DNA from: Sphingobacterium sp. UBA4616
GTDB lineage: Bacteria; Bacteroidota; Bacteroidia; Sphingobacteriales; Sphingobacteriaceae
Direction: 5' to 3'
Assembly: GCA_002386525.1 (NCBI GenBank)
Contig: DGIS01000005.1
Coordinates: 1 to 64,000 of the forward strand
DNA: 64,000 nucleotides
Shown here: positions 1-8,939 of the stretch, one piece after another
Position numbering within the stretch: position 1 is the stretch's first letter
How the letters are laid out: every line of letters starts with the position of its first letter
The notes under the pieces: model-generated
Database searches by the model: none
What the model saw: the letters and a program-made list of their open reading frames with translations, nothing else
What the model was told of the DNA's origin: nothing
Position numbers and translations under genes: made by a program

Positions 1-636
1 GTCGGACACTATCGCTTTGGGCGATCCACCATAAAAACGAAGTGCCGCTGTGCAACAGGATATCATATCTTCGCGTTTCTGGCTCCTGCATGCCTGGATA
101 TAGGTGTACTGGCTGCACGGTAGTATGGCCACAAATACTTCCACAGCGATAACCTCTCCGGTGTGTTTATCGATGATCTGCAGCTTCTTCCCGGCAAAGT
201 CCACGAACATTTCTTCGCCCGCAATATGCTGAAGTTTCATTGAACCCTTTTCTTTTGGATATTTACGGCGGTAATGTTCGAGAAACTGCGTGTAGCTATA
301 TGGTTCTGCGGCTAGCTCAACATATTGCTGATAATGATACAGAAAGGTAAAGCCGGGATGATTCCGGGCCTTGTTGACCCCCTCAAAGTAAAGCATTAGT
401 TCATTGTGGCGGGCAGCGTCCAGCGTCGTATGGGATGAAAACAGTTCGGATAAAGTAGCGGTATCAAAGCCCAGAAGTTCCTTGAACGAATAGCCACTGC
501 CTGCAAATAGTTGCATGTAGGTATTGACTGTATTGCGGGAAATACCGAGAACGGAACCTATTTTACGGTTACTGTAACCGTCCAGATGTAATGTGAGTAT
601 TTGTTTTAAGTCCATCGGATCAAGTTTGTTGGCCAT
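1..636 (-). CDS. istA: IS21-family transposase IstA, N-terminal part (runs off the window)
   Basis: The frame is open from an ATG at 636 to base 1 (212 codons) and continues outside the window. The N-terminus has a helix-turn-helix (SNRKIGSVLGISRNTVNTYM). The start of the DDE integrase core follows: FVDFAGKK carries the first Asp, and GGSPKAIVSD at the window edge carries the second. The first-Asp block and YxQFLEHY segment are typical of Bacteroidota IstA. IstB would lie beyond base 1. The upstream DNA (686-915) carries the repeated end sequence expected of an IS21 terminus, so the element points out of the window. No frameshift is visible in the part seen. Confidence 0.85.
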   Translation of the reverse strand, partial: MANKLDPMDLKQILTLHLDGYSNRKIGSVLGISRNTVNTYMQLFAGSGYSFKELLGFDTATLSELFSSHTTLDAARHNELMLYFEGVNKARNHPGFTFLYHYQQYVELAAEPYSYTQFLEHYRRKYPKEKGSMKLQHIAGEEMFVDFAGKKLQIIDKHTGEVIAVEVFVAILPCSQYTYIQACRSQKREDMISCCTAALRFYGGSPKAIVSD

Positions 637-685
637 ATCGCTGTATTTAAAGCGACAAGGTAATTCTTTCTTGATCTTTTTAAAG

Positions 686-915
686 TGGCACAATTCAAAC
701 CGTAAAAAATACGGATGGACGGACTAAAACTATACCACTAAAGTGGCATCATTTGAACCGTAATAGCTGGCACCATCCGACCGAAATGACTGGCACAATT
801 CAAACCGTAAAAAATACGGATGGACGGACTAAAACTATACCACTAAAGTGGCATCATTTGAACCGTAATAGCTGGCACCATCCGACCGAAATGACTGGCA
901 CAAATCAAACCGTAA
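686..915. repeat. 105-bp tandem repeat at the IS21 end
   Basis: Two identical 105-bp units (686-790 and 791-895) are followed by the first ~20 bases of a third. Each unit contains shorter repeats of the type TGGCAynATttGAACCGTAAT, which are the multiple transposase-binding sites normal for IS21 termini. The unit duplication is a later tandem copy of the terminus. It marks the outer boundary of the element near base 915. Confidence 0.8.
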
Positions 916-1111
916 TATCCAGTCAAGGATAAAACAGATTTTCTACTTACGTCATATCCCGACATATTTATCAATTGGCCAATTGCTGCCCATTAAATAA
1001 GGTTTCGAGCAATCTATAACAAGATCGGCTATTAAGTATCTTAACATTTTTCTCAAGATATAGCGGCTAGGATATTTAGAAAATTCCAATAAAATTGAAG
1101 AAATATGGAAA

Positions 1112-2392
1112 CTAATTCATCGTCAAATTTTTCGTCACATTATTCCAAATACGTCTAAAAATAGACTTATCTTCTGTAATAATTCTACTATCTCCAAATA
1201 GTCCGGGTTTAAGTTGAATCATTGAACTAAGATTTGCTGTGTCTAGACTAATAGTAGTATAAAAAACACTATCTCGAATTGGAATGTCTGATATGTAATC
1301 TACTTTTCCATTCACATAACCGTACTCTTCATAAGGATATCCGTTCACTTTAATCAATACCTTTTGACCTTTCTTTACTTTAGCGGAAGCTACTTGAGGC
1401 AATAATAGTTCACCATAATATTTCTCGCTCTTCGGATTGATATAAAATAATTTTTGTCCGACCGCAACCTGTTGATTTATTTGTAAGAATTCGCCATAAA
1501 TCAACTTTCCACCAACTGGGCTAGTCATGACATATTGTTTCTTCCAATTTTCCGCTTCACTAATAAAGCTATTTAAGGCTTGAATAAATTTCTTCTGTTC
1601 TTCCCCAATCTGGTTTTCAATCTCAGCCAGTTCTTTATTTTTAGCCAGGATATTTCCTTCATGACTGATCAAGCTATTTTCCATTTGCGGAATTAGTTGG
1701 CGTTTTGCCAGCAACAATGATTCCTTTTGCTGTAGTTCGGATGGACTGATCACTTTCTTTTCCGCCAGTACCTTATATTTTTCGTACTCCTGCTCAGCTA
1801 GTTCAAGTTGCTTCTTCTGCAATTCAAAAGATTGGTTATTCTTTTTGTATTGTTCATTGACATTTGTGACCTCACGAGTAATGACAGATTTACGCTTTTG
1901 ATAGATCCCATGATCCCTTGATGAAATATAGCTCAAGTAAGAAAGGTAGAAGTTCTGATAGGCTCCTTGAAGTTCTCCCAGATTGAGGTTTTTCGGTTCG
2001 ATCAATGCTTCCAAATTGTACGTGGCGTTGGGCATCTGGCGTATCTGTTGCAATTTGTCCAGAAGAACAATAATCTGATCATGATCTGCCGTACTCTCGA
2101 GATAAGCCAATGGGCTGCCTGCATCTACCCAAGCACCGTCTTTCTTCAAAAGTTTAACCAGACTACCATTTACTTTAGCAGAAAGAACTTTTGGAGCATC
2201 CGTTGTATTAAACCTAATCTTACTATTGACAGTTTCTGGATAATGTATAAAAAAGGACATTCCCAAAATAATTACTATGGATAATAGGATAACTGTTATG
2301 CCTCTTCTTAAAAGCCAGGAAGGTGGTTTTGCGATAATATCCTGTAAATCTTCTGAATGAATGTCCGATTCTATAATTGATGATTCTTTCAT
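1112..2392 (-). CDS. HlyD-family secretion adaptor of the lanthipeptide exporter
   Basis: A 426-aa membrane-fusion protein with a cytoplasmic N-terminus, one transmembrane segment near residues 31-50, and a lipoyl/barrel half (SAKVNGSLVKLLKKDGAWVDAGSPL). A long coiled coil spans about residues 150-285, and the returning barrel includes SPVGGKLIYG. It should link the inner-membrane ABC exporter to an outer-membrane channel. It lies 7 bp downstream of the C39 ABC transporter on the same strand and ends the lanthipeptide gene run. Adaptors paired with peptidase-containing ABC exporters are standard in type I bacteriocin export. No TolC partner is present in the cluster. Confidence 0.9.
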   Translation of the reverse strand: MKESSIIESDIHSEDLQDIIAKPPSWLLRRGITVILLSIVIILGMSFFIHYPETVNSKIRFNTTDAPKVLSAKVNGSLVKLLKKDGAWVDAGSPLAYLESTADHDQIIVLLDKLQQIRQMPNATYNLEALIEPKNLNLGELQGAYQNFYLSYLSYISSRDHGIYQKRKSVITREVTNVNEQYKKNNQSFELQKKQLELAEQEYEKYKVLAEKKVISPSELQQKESLLLAKRQLIPQMENSLISHEGNILAKNKELAEIENQIGEEQKKFIQALNSFISEAENWKKQYVMTSPVGGKLIYGEFLQINQQVAVGQKLFYINPKSEKYYGELLLPQVASAKVKKGQKVLIKVNGYPYEEYGYVNGKVDYISDIPIRDSVFYTTISLDTANLSSMIQLKPGLFGDSRIITEDKSIFRRIWNNVTKNLTMN

Positions 2393-2399
2393 AACCGTA

Positions 2400-4586
2400 T
2401 TAATTACCCAATTCTAATTGGTTTTTCACTAATTCGAAATATTTACCTTTTGAAGCGGTTAGTTCCATGTGTGTTCCCTGTTCAACAACATGTCCCTGTT
2501 CCAATACAATAATTTTATCAGCATTTTTGACCGTACTAAGTCTATGTGCAACAACAATTACTGTTCTATCCTGAAAGAAGCGGTCAAGATTTTCAATAAT
2601 CACCTTTTCGTTATTTGCATCGAGCGAATTTGTGGCTTCGTCTAAAAATATAAACTCAGGCTCTTTATACACCGCCCTGGCGATCATGAGACGTTGTCGC
2701 TGTCCTTGGCTAAGGCCTTTGCCTGCAGTACCGATTTTTGTTGCCAGACCAAATGGCTGGTCTGCTATAAAATCATTCAGATTAGAAAGCTCGATGGCGT
2801 TTTCCAAACGTTGTTTATCTGTAAATTCTTCATTCACAGTAATATTATGCTCTATCGTATCGGCATATAAAAAATTATCCTGCAACACGGCACCACATTT
2901 GTCTCTCCAGAGGGCGAAGTCAAACTGCTCCAGTCTCTTTCCCCCAATGAAAATTTCTCCTTCCTCATATTCATAAAATCTTAGCAATAATTTTAGAATT
3001 GTTGTCTTCCCACTACCGCTGGTGCCCACAATTGCAGTGGTTTTACCGGCAGGAAAATGTAAGTTCAACCGGCTAAAAACAGGTTCATTTCCTGCGCCGT
3101 AGTAACGAAAAGTTAGGTTACGGATCTCTATATCCTTATTTTCTGGCAAATTGTTCAAGTAGTCATTTTTGACATCTTCCTCGTCGTCGGTCTCATAAAT
3201 TTCATTAAGGCGTTCCATGCTAATTTTTGCATCCTGATAAGATTGCATAAATCCGAGCAGTGATTCCACTGGGCTACTGACCATTCCTACGATATACTGA
3301 ACGGCCATCATCCCTCCAAGTGTCATATCGCCATCAATAACGGCCTTGGCACTGATAAACGTGATCAGTATACCTTTGATTTGATTGATGGCCATAGACC
3401 CAATGGACTGGTATTGGGAGAGTGCCAAGCTCTTTACTTTAAATTTAAAAAGCTTCGCTTGCAGAGCCTCCCAGCCCCATCGCCTTTGCTTCTGTGCATT
3501 GTTGAGTTTTATATCTTTGATACTCTGTATCATTTCGACCATATAGGTCTGATTTTCGGAAGATATTTTAAATCGCTTGTTATCTAATTCGCGTCTATAC
3601 TTCATAAAAAATAAGATCCATAAGGTATAGAGTGCTGTTGCCGCAAAAAATATCAAGAATATGATTTTGTTATAAATAATAAGAAGTGCTCCGAAGATCA
3701 GCATATTAATTATGGAAAACAGTGTATTTAGTGTATTTCCTGTCAAGAACGTTTCAATCCGTTGTTGATCGGCCATCCGCTGCATCAGATCTCCATGCGT
3801 TTTTATATCAAAGAAATTCATTGGTAATTTCATGATTTTGATCAATAGATCTGTCAGAATGGAGATATTGACCCGAGTACTAATGTGCAGCAAAATCCAT
3901 GATCTAATAAATGATACTGAAGTACTTCCAACGAACAACATTAATTGGGCGATCAGAACCAGATTAATAAAACTGATATTTTTGGTATTAATTCCAATAT
4001 CAACTACAGACTGTGTGAGGAATGGGGTAATCAGTTGTAAAATCGTCCCCAGTGCCATCCCGAGTATAAGTTGGATAAAAAGACGCTTATATTTATAGAA
4101 GTATTTTAACATCTTCCCCCAATGCAAAGATTGATCGGGTTCATCCTCGTCAAGCTGGTAAAACTCCGGACCAGGGCTCATAACCAGTGAGAGACCTGAA
4201 TGCAGTTCCTTTGCAGAGTACCAATTTTTGGCAAGCTCCTTATTGTCATAGCTCACCAGTCCAAGCGCAGGATCAGAGATGTAATATTTGTCTCGTTTTA
4301 CTTTATATAGTACAACAAAATGATTCTGATTCCAATGGAGGATACAGGGCAGTTCAATTTCTTGTAGCTGCTCCATTGTTAAGCGAACACCATAAGTTCG
4401 AAATCCTAGTTTTTCAGCAGCTTCACTTACTCCTAATAAATTAACCCCTGTATTTTTTGTCTGGCAGAGTTTACGGATTTTATGAATAGATACAGACTGG
4501 CCATAGTATTTAAAGATCATGCGGAGACAAGTAGCGCCACAGTCCATAGCATCCATCTGCTTATAATTGGGGAATTTTGAAATCAC
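2400..4586 (-). CDS. Peptidase-containing ABC transporter (C39 + ABC), LanT-like
   Basis: A 728-aa bacteriocin-processing exporter. The N-terminal C39 cysteine-protease domain has oxyanion Gln10, catalytic Cys16 (MDCGATC) and a His in NQNHFVVL, with the Asp in ISDPALG. A six-helix ABC membrane domain follows. The nucleotide-binding domain has Walker A GTSGSGKT, signature LSQGQRQR and Walker B FIFLDEAT. C39 domains cut leader peptides after a double glycine, which matches the VYGG motif of the precursor at 10958-11149. It is therefore the likely processing and export protein of this lanthipeptide. The operon continues into HlyD. Confidence 0.95.
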   Translation of the reverse strand: MISKFPNYKQMDAMDCGATCLRMIFKYYGQSVSIHKIRKLCQTKNTGVNLLGVSEAAEKLGFRTYGVRLTMEQLQEIELPCILHWNQNHFVVLYKVKRDKYYISDPALGLVSYDNKELAKNWYSAKELHSGLSLVMSPGPEFYQLDEDEPDQSLHWGKMLKYFYKYKRLFIQLILGMALGTILQLITPFLTQSVVDIGINTKNISFINLVLIAQLMLFVGSTSVSFIRSWILLHISTRVNISILTDLLIKIMKLPMNFFDIKTHGDLMQRMADQQRIETFLTGNTLNTLFSIINMLIFGALLIIYNKIIFLIFFAATALYTLWILFFMKYRRELDNKRFKISSENQTYMVEMIQSIKDIKLNNAQKQRRWGWEALQAKLFKFKVKSLALSQYQSIGSMAINQIKGILITFISAKAVIDGDMTLGGMMAVQYIVGMVSSPVESLLGFMQSYQDAKISMERLNEIYETDDEEDVKNDYLNNLPENKDIEIRNLTFRYYGAGNEPVFSRLNLHFPAGKTTAIVGTSGSGKTTILKLLLRFYEYEEGEIFIGGKRLEQFDFALWRDKCGAVLQDNFLYADTIEHNITVNEEFTDKQRLENAIELSNLNDFIADQPFGLATKIGTAGKGLSQGQRQRLMIARAVYKEPEFIFLDEATNSLDANNEKVIIENLDRFFQDRTVIVVAHRLSTVKNADKIIVLEQGHVVEQGTHMELTASKGKYFELVKNQLELGN

Positions 4587-4934
4587 TTTATCACTTTTGG
4601 TTTAAATCAATATCCTTTTTGTTTTTTTATCAAATTTTGCTGGCCGATTGTTATCTATAGTATATTGTTAAAGTAAAATATCCAATATATGAATTCATCT
4701 AAATAACCTATCTTATCTGCAAAAGCATCTATTTTAAAGCAAAAAAAAATAATAATAATCATCTTAAAACTTAATAAATATACAATCTTTTGGCTAGTTT
4801 ATCGTCCATTTTACAAATGGCGACATAATTTCTTTCCAATGAGATGCGTGGTGGTCCATTTTACTGTGTCTAATCTCAAAATAAATATGCTCCATTTTTA
4901 GGTATCTATGATAAGTAAGATTTTTCTTATGTTC
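4587..4934. other. AT-rich intergenic stretch upstream of the exporter
   Basis: No coding frame is supported. The sequence is very AT-rich, with a poly-A run near 4740-4750. It probably carries the promoter of the exporter/HlyD pair, but no exact TAnnTTTG box could be assigned. Confidence 0.4.
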
Positions 4935-5132
4935 TTAAAAAGAATCGAGGTCACAAAGATCGATAGCAATGTTGCAAATTACATAGTCTAAGTATAAAGG
5001 TTTATTAAAATTCATCAACCTTATCGCTTTAGATCTTAAAACTTGTAGATTCTTTGTTGATAATCTGATGATCTTTGGATAGCCCAAATTTAACATGAGC
5101 ATAAATAGCATAAAATACAAATTTATCTTCAT
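4935..5132 (-). CDS. Small hydrophobic-N-terminus protein, hypothetical
   Basis: A 65-aa frame beginning MKINLYFMLFMLMLNLGYPK, which reads like a signal or anchor segment, followed by a basic tail with two Cys. No family is recognised. It lies in the gap between the exporter and a glycosyltransferase fragment. It could be an exported peptide, or a chance frame in AT-rich DNA. Confidence 0.3.
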   Translation of the reverse strand: MKINLYFMLFMLMLNLGYPKIIRLSTKNLQVLRSKAIRLMNFNKPLYLDYVICNIAIDLCDLDSF

Positions 5133-5263
5133 TTTTTCGAGTTTTAATTTTTATTACATAAATAAGTTTATCTATACTTAGCACGATATTAGTTCTGGTT
5201 TCGGAATATTTTCACTTTTCAATTCTTCTACATTTGCTATTATTGGGGAAGCCATTTGATGTT

Positions 5264-5446
5264 TTACATTTCTTTTTTCCAAAAGGAATTGACGATTGAG
5301 TTTTTAACTTCAGTAATTCCATCGTCAACAACGATTAGCTCCAAATTAACAAATGTTTGGTTGATGACCAATTCTATGGCAATAGGTACAAATCGTCTCG
5401 AATTATATATGGGCATTACCATTGATACTTTAGGATGATATTTCAT
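5264..5446 (-). pseudogene. Family 2 glycosyltransferase, N-terminal fragment
   Basis: The 60-aa frame starts like a GT-A family 2 enzyme: VSMVMPIYNSRRF, then NQTFVNLELIVVDDG, the classic first beta-alpha-beta unit with its VDDG. It loses similarity after the DDG motif and stops. A full enzyme would be 250-350 aa, so this is a truncated remnant left between the GLPGLI gene and the exporter. It is probably non-functional. Confidence 0.75.
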
Positions 5447-5492
5447 TATTTTGAAAGTAAAATCGATAAAAAAACAATTTTATTTAAAAACA

Positions 5493-6254
5493 TCAATAAT
5501 TTAATGCTCTTTTTGTCATGTTCCATTTTTCGGGAGTAATCCGGTCTCCCAAAATAGACTTGATATGAATTTCAAACTGTTCGGTTGATAGGTATTTCGA
5601 TTTTTTTATTGGTCTCGGCTGTGTAGCGGTATCCAAATCTATTTTTGTCGCAAAGATGTTGATATGTTCTTGCGGTATTGATAGTCCGAGGATCATCCCT
5701 GGTAGTCCTGAGATGCCGGCGGGACCGCCCGTAACTTCAATTTCGGGACAATAAAAAGCAACTATATAAATAGAGTCCATAAGCAGTCCATTTACTCTTC
5801 GACATTCATAACCAACGATTTCCATACGTTCATCAGTATACTTCCATGTTATTTTTTTAACTTTTTCCGCGAGATAGAAAGTTTCTTCACTGAATTTTTT
5901 TTCTATATATATACTGTCTTGGGTAAAATCTTGGACTATTCTAGCCGTTGGAATTCCGATCAAAAGATCAATAAGATCTTGTATGTTTTCTTTTTCCGTT
6001 AATCGAGTGTTAGAATATTCCTTATCAAAATCCATCTGATATTTTCTCGTTAGGAATTTATTGTTCTGTAAATAGAGGACAAAGTCCCTGTATTTAGAGA
6101 AGCTTGCCTGATCGCTTAAGATTTCCTTAACTCTCTCATAACGATTGATTTTGAATTCGAAATCAATGACCCCGCTTTGGATTATGTGTTTAAACTGCGC
6201 TTTCGAATTTCCCGAAGCTGTTAGTAATAACAATATAAAATACAGCCATTTCAT
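5493..6254 (-). CDS. GLPGLI family protein
   Basis: A 253-aa predicted secreted protein with a signal peptide (MKWLYFILLLLTASGNSKA). The family signature appears as GPAGISGLPGMILGL near the C-terminal third. GLPGLI proteins are Bacteroidota-specific, have no firmly known function, and are commonly encoded beside CarboxypepD_reg outer-membrane barrels, as here. It sits 3 bp downstream of the 893-aa barrel gene and is presumably cotranscribed with it. A role in peptide handling at the envelope is inference from position only. Confidence 0.9.
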   Translation of the reverse strand: MKWLYFILLLLTASGNSKAQFKHIIQSGVIDFEFKINRYERVKEILSDQASFSKYRDFVLYLQNNKFLTRKYQMDFDKEYSNTRLTEKENIQDLIDLLIGIPTARIVQDFTQDSIYIEKKFSEETFYLAEKVKKITWKYTDERMEIVGYECRRVNGLLMDSIYIVAFYCPEIEVTGGPAGISGLPGMILGLSIPQEHINIFATKIDLDTATQPRPIKKSKYLSTEQFEIHIKSILGDRITPEKWNMTKRALNY

Positions 6255-6257
6255 TAT

Positions 6258-8939
6258 TTAATTTCCCATTTTATTTAAGTCCCATTTCAAGGATAGTAGA
6301 AAAAATCTTTTTATTGTAGTGTATCTATTTTCTGTAAAGCCGGTATTTCCGTAGATCCTTTGAAGTCCTCTATTTTGGTTCAAAAGGTCGTTTGCAGATA
6401 TTTCAGCTGTAAATTTGTTTTCTTTTCCAAATGTTTTGATTAGTGAGACGTCCCATAATAATTGGTTTAGTGAAGAACCAAGCAATTTGTTCTTCGGTTG
6501 ATAAACATAATTAAATCGTTGTTCCAAGCGAAATAATAAAGGGAGTTTGAGGAAAATTCCACCGTCGCCCTCAGCACCTAAACCTTCAAAATTCATGTTT
6601 TTGTTCCGAGAATAATCTAATTTTTCATAAGTAGGCCCCATGCTAAGGTTGAAGCGTAATCCCTTTACTTCTGTAAAAGATAGACTTGGGCGCAGCTTGA
6701 TAAATGTATTATTTAAACGATTTTCTGTTCCATTTACATAATTATATCCAGTTGATTGCCTTCCATCCAGCTGCAACCAAAGATAGTCCTTCTTTTTATC
6801 GACTTCTTTGCCAAAGGAGGCCGACAGATGGTACATCGAAGTAGGTTTTAGTATATTGATCGGCTTGATGAAGTTTTGTTGTTCATCAGTTGTGATCGCA
6901 TAACCAAAATCGTTATATGAGATACTGTATTCGAAGTTCGCGTTAAATGCTCTCATTTTTGAGAGTTTAAAATTATGGTAATCCAGATTAAATCTATTGG
7001 TTGTTTTTGGCTGTAATTCCACATTCCCAGAATATATATTTACAAGATCATTCGCATTTGCAAAAGGTTGAACAAGAGAGTAGGTGGGAGCAATATTAAA
7101 ACGGTTATATTGACCCTTTAACCAATGATTGTTGTTCCACTTAAATTGCAGGTCAACGGAAGGTTGAAGGAAGGTGTAATTTTTAATAAATTTGCTGTGG
7201 GTTTTCCTATCGTCAAAATCTGATTTTTCTAACGAAAGTGCTGTTCCTATTTCTGTGGAGAAACGTTCAATTGTAGTTTTGAAAGCAGTCTTTATTTTAT
7301 TTACGCCATAATTGTATTTAAAGTCACCGTTGAGAAGTTGTTTATACTGTTCATCTGCGCTAGTTACGTTGGATCGGCCGCCACTGATATAATTTTTATT
7401 CTCAAAACTGTTGACCAAGATTCCACCGAGGAGAGGTTCTGTATATGACATATTAAAATCGAGGTTATGTTCATGCGTGTTACCGTCCAGTTGTATTCTT
7501 GACATTTTAGTAGGGTCATTTATCTTAAAATCTGTGTCAACATAGGAAGTATTTGTTGTTGTCATGAGATTCGGTTGAAATCCGATAGAGATTCTTCTAC
7601 CGTCTTTCTTTATTTTTGTTGACCAGTTAAACAGCATATTTGTATTAAACTTATGTTCTTTCGTATTCGAAGTCTGCTGATTGAAACTTACATTTTGCTC
7701 TTCACCTACATCATTTAAACGGTAGTTTCTGGTATCCTCGTTCAATAGCTTTTCATGTCCGCCATTTATTGAAGCAAAAAATTTAGATTCTCCATTTTTT
7801 TCGAAAACCAATTCGAAATCCTGTTCGTGTGTGGTTTTTTTAAAATCTGTCATGCTTTTATTCTCTCTGGTGCGTTCTGCTGAATTCATGACCGTATATA
7901 CTTCTTTATTTCCTTCTACAGTAAGACCCTTTGCGCTTACATTTGTATTTAATTTAGTTCCATTCCAACTATTGGAATAGCTAATTCCGCTACTATAAAC
8001 AGTAGGTTTTCCTTCTCCTTTGAAATTTCCTGTTGAAGCATCAAATGCACTTCCTAAATCTCCATTTGCTGAAGACATATTTTTATAGCCGGCTCCCAAT
8101 TTGCCTGTGTTGCTAAGCACGCCATATCCGAAAATCTTTTCGTTGCCATCGAACTTATTTAACATGAGCATATTATTGTAGTGCTTGTTCAAGTAACCTG
8201 CCTGAACGCTCCCAAAAATTCCTTTTTTCTTGTTTTCTTTTAGCTTGATGTCGATTGTCCTGGCTTTATTATTATCTTTAATTCCGGTAATCCGCTCTTT
8301 CTGACTTGCGGCATCATACACCTGAATCTTATCAACTATATCGGAACGAATATTCTTTGTCACCAGTGTTGGGTCGTTTCCAAAAAATGGTTCTCCATCA
8401 ACTAAAACTCGCTCGACCATTTTTCCGTGTGAATAAATCTGTCCACCTCTTGTAATCTGCATTCCGGGTAGTTGATTTATGACATCTTCAACCCTAGAGT
8501 TCGGTTCAAGTTTTAGCCCTTTAATATCATATTCTAAAGTATCACCCTTAACTTTCATTAAACTTCTAGCTGTAACCGTGACTTCTTCTAAAAAGATAGA
8601 ATTTAGGGGGAGTTTTATAATTCCTAGATCTTTATTTTGAGATGTCTGCGCTATGTTTACCGCAATGGATACATCTGTATGATTGGGATAAAGAAATACC
8701 AGGATGTAACTTCCTGTATCGATTGGGCGTTTTATTTTAAAATCACCGGTTTGGTTAGTTCTTACAAATGAATAAAATATTGAGTCTTTCTTCGTTAATA
8801 GATTAACTATCGCACCTTTCAATGGAATTCCGCTTTCTGTTGTTACCTTTCCTGATATTACTTGACCAGATGCTAGGTGAGAAGTACAAGCAAGTACGAA
8901 GAAAATTGCTAAGGTTATAAAAGTATTAATTTTCTCCAT
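6258..8939 (-). CDS. Outer-membrane beta-barrel protein (TonB-receptor-like) with CarboxypepD_reg domain
   Basis: An 893-aa protein. It has a signal peptide, then a carboxypeptidase-regulatory-like domain (ISGKVTTESGIPLKGAIVNLL, about residues 27-115). A plug-like segment follows (VEDVINQLPGMQITRGGQIY, about 150-215, with VLVDGEPFFGNDP). The long barrel has alternating aromatic strands and ends ...LLSLKWDLNKMGN. This is the OMP_b-brl_3 type that usually partners GLPGLI proteins. Its start overlaps the LanC gene by 25 bp, so it belongs to the lanthipeptide transcription unit. It may pass the peptide across the outer membrane or act in self-protection; neither role is shown by the sequence. Confidence 0.9.
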   Translation of the reverse strand: MEKINTFITLAIFFVLACTSHLASGQVISGKVTTESGIPLKGAIVNLLTKKDSIFYSFVRTNQTGDFKIKRPIDTGSYILVFLYPNHTDVSIAVNIAQTSQNKDLGIIKLPLNSIFLEEVTVTARSLMKVKGDTLEYDIKGLKLEPNSRVEDVINQLPGMQITRGGQIYSHGKMVERVLVDGEPFFGNDPTLVTKNIRSDIVDKIQVYDAASQKERITGIKDNNKARTIDIKLKENKKKGIFGSVQAGYLNKHYNNMLMLNKFDGNEKIFGYGVLSNTGKLGAGYKNMSSANGDLGSAFDASTGNFKGEGKPTVYSSGISYSNSWNGTKLNTNVSAKGLTVEGNKEVYTVMNSAERTRENKSMTDFKKTTHEQDFELVFEKNGESKFFASINGGHEKLLNEDTRNYRLNDVGEEQNVSFNQQTSNTKEHKFNTNMLFNWSTKIKKDGRRISIGFQPNLMTTTNTSYVDTDFKINDPTKMSRIQLDGNTHEHNLDFNMSYTEPLLGGILVNSFENKNYISGGRSNVTSADEQYKQLLNGDFKYNYGVNKIKTAFKTTIERFSTEIGTALSLEKSDFDDRKTHSKFIKNYTFLQPSVDLQFKWNNNHWLKGQYNRFNIAPTYSLVQPFANANDLVNIYSGNVELQPKTTNRFNLDYHNFKLSKMRAFNANFEYSISYNDFGYAITTDEQQNFIKPINILKPTSMYHLSASFGKEVDKKKDYLWLQLDGRQSTGYNYVNGTENRLNNTFIKLRPSLSFTEVKGLRFNLSMGPTYEKLDYSRNKNMNFEGLGAEGDGGIFLKLPLLFRLEQRFNYVYQPKNKLLGSSLNQLLWDVSLIKTFGKENKFTAEISANDLLNQNRGLQRIYGNTGFTENRYTTIKRFFLLSLKWDLNKMGN

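Noticed and set aside
1967..2284. 105-aa plus-strand frame inside the HlyD gene
   Set aside because: It lies antisense to a well-supported gene and has no protein-like motif.
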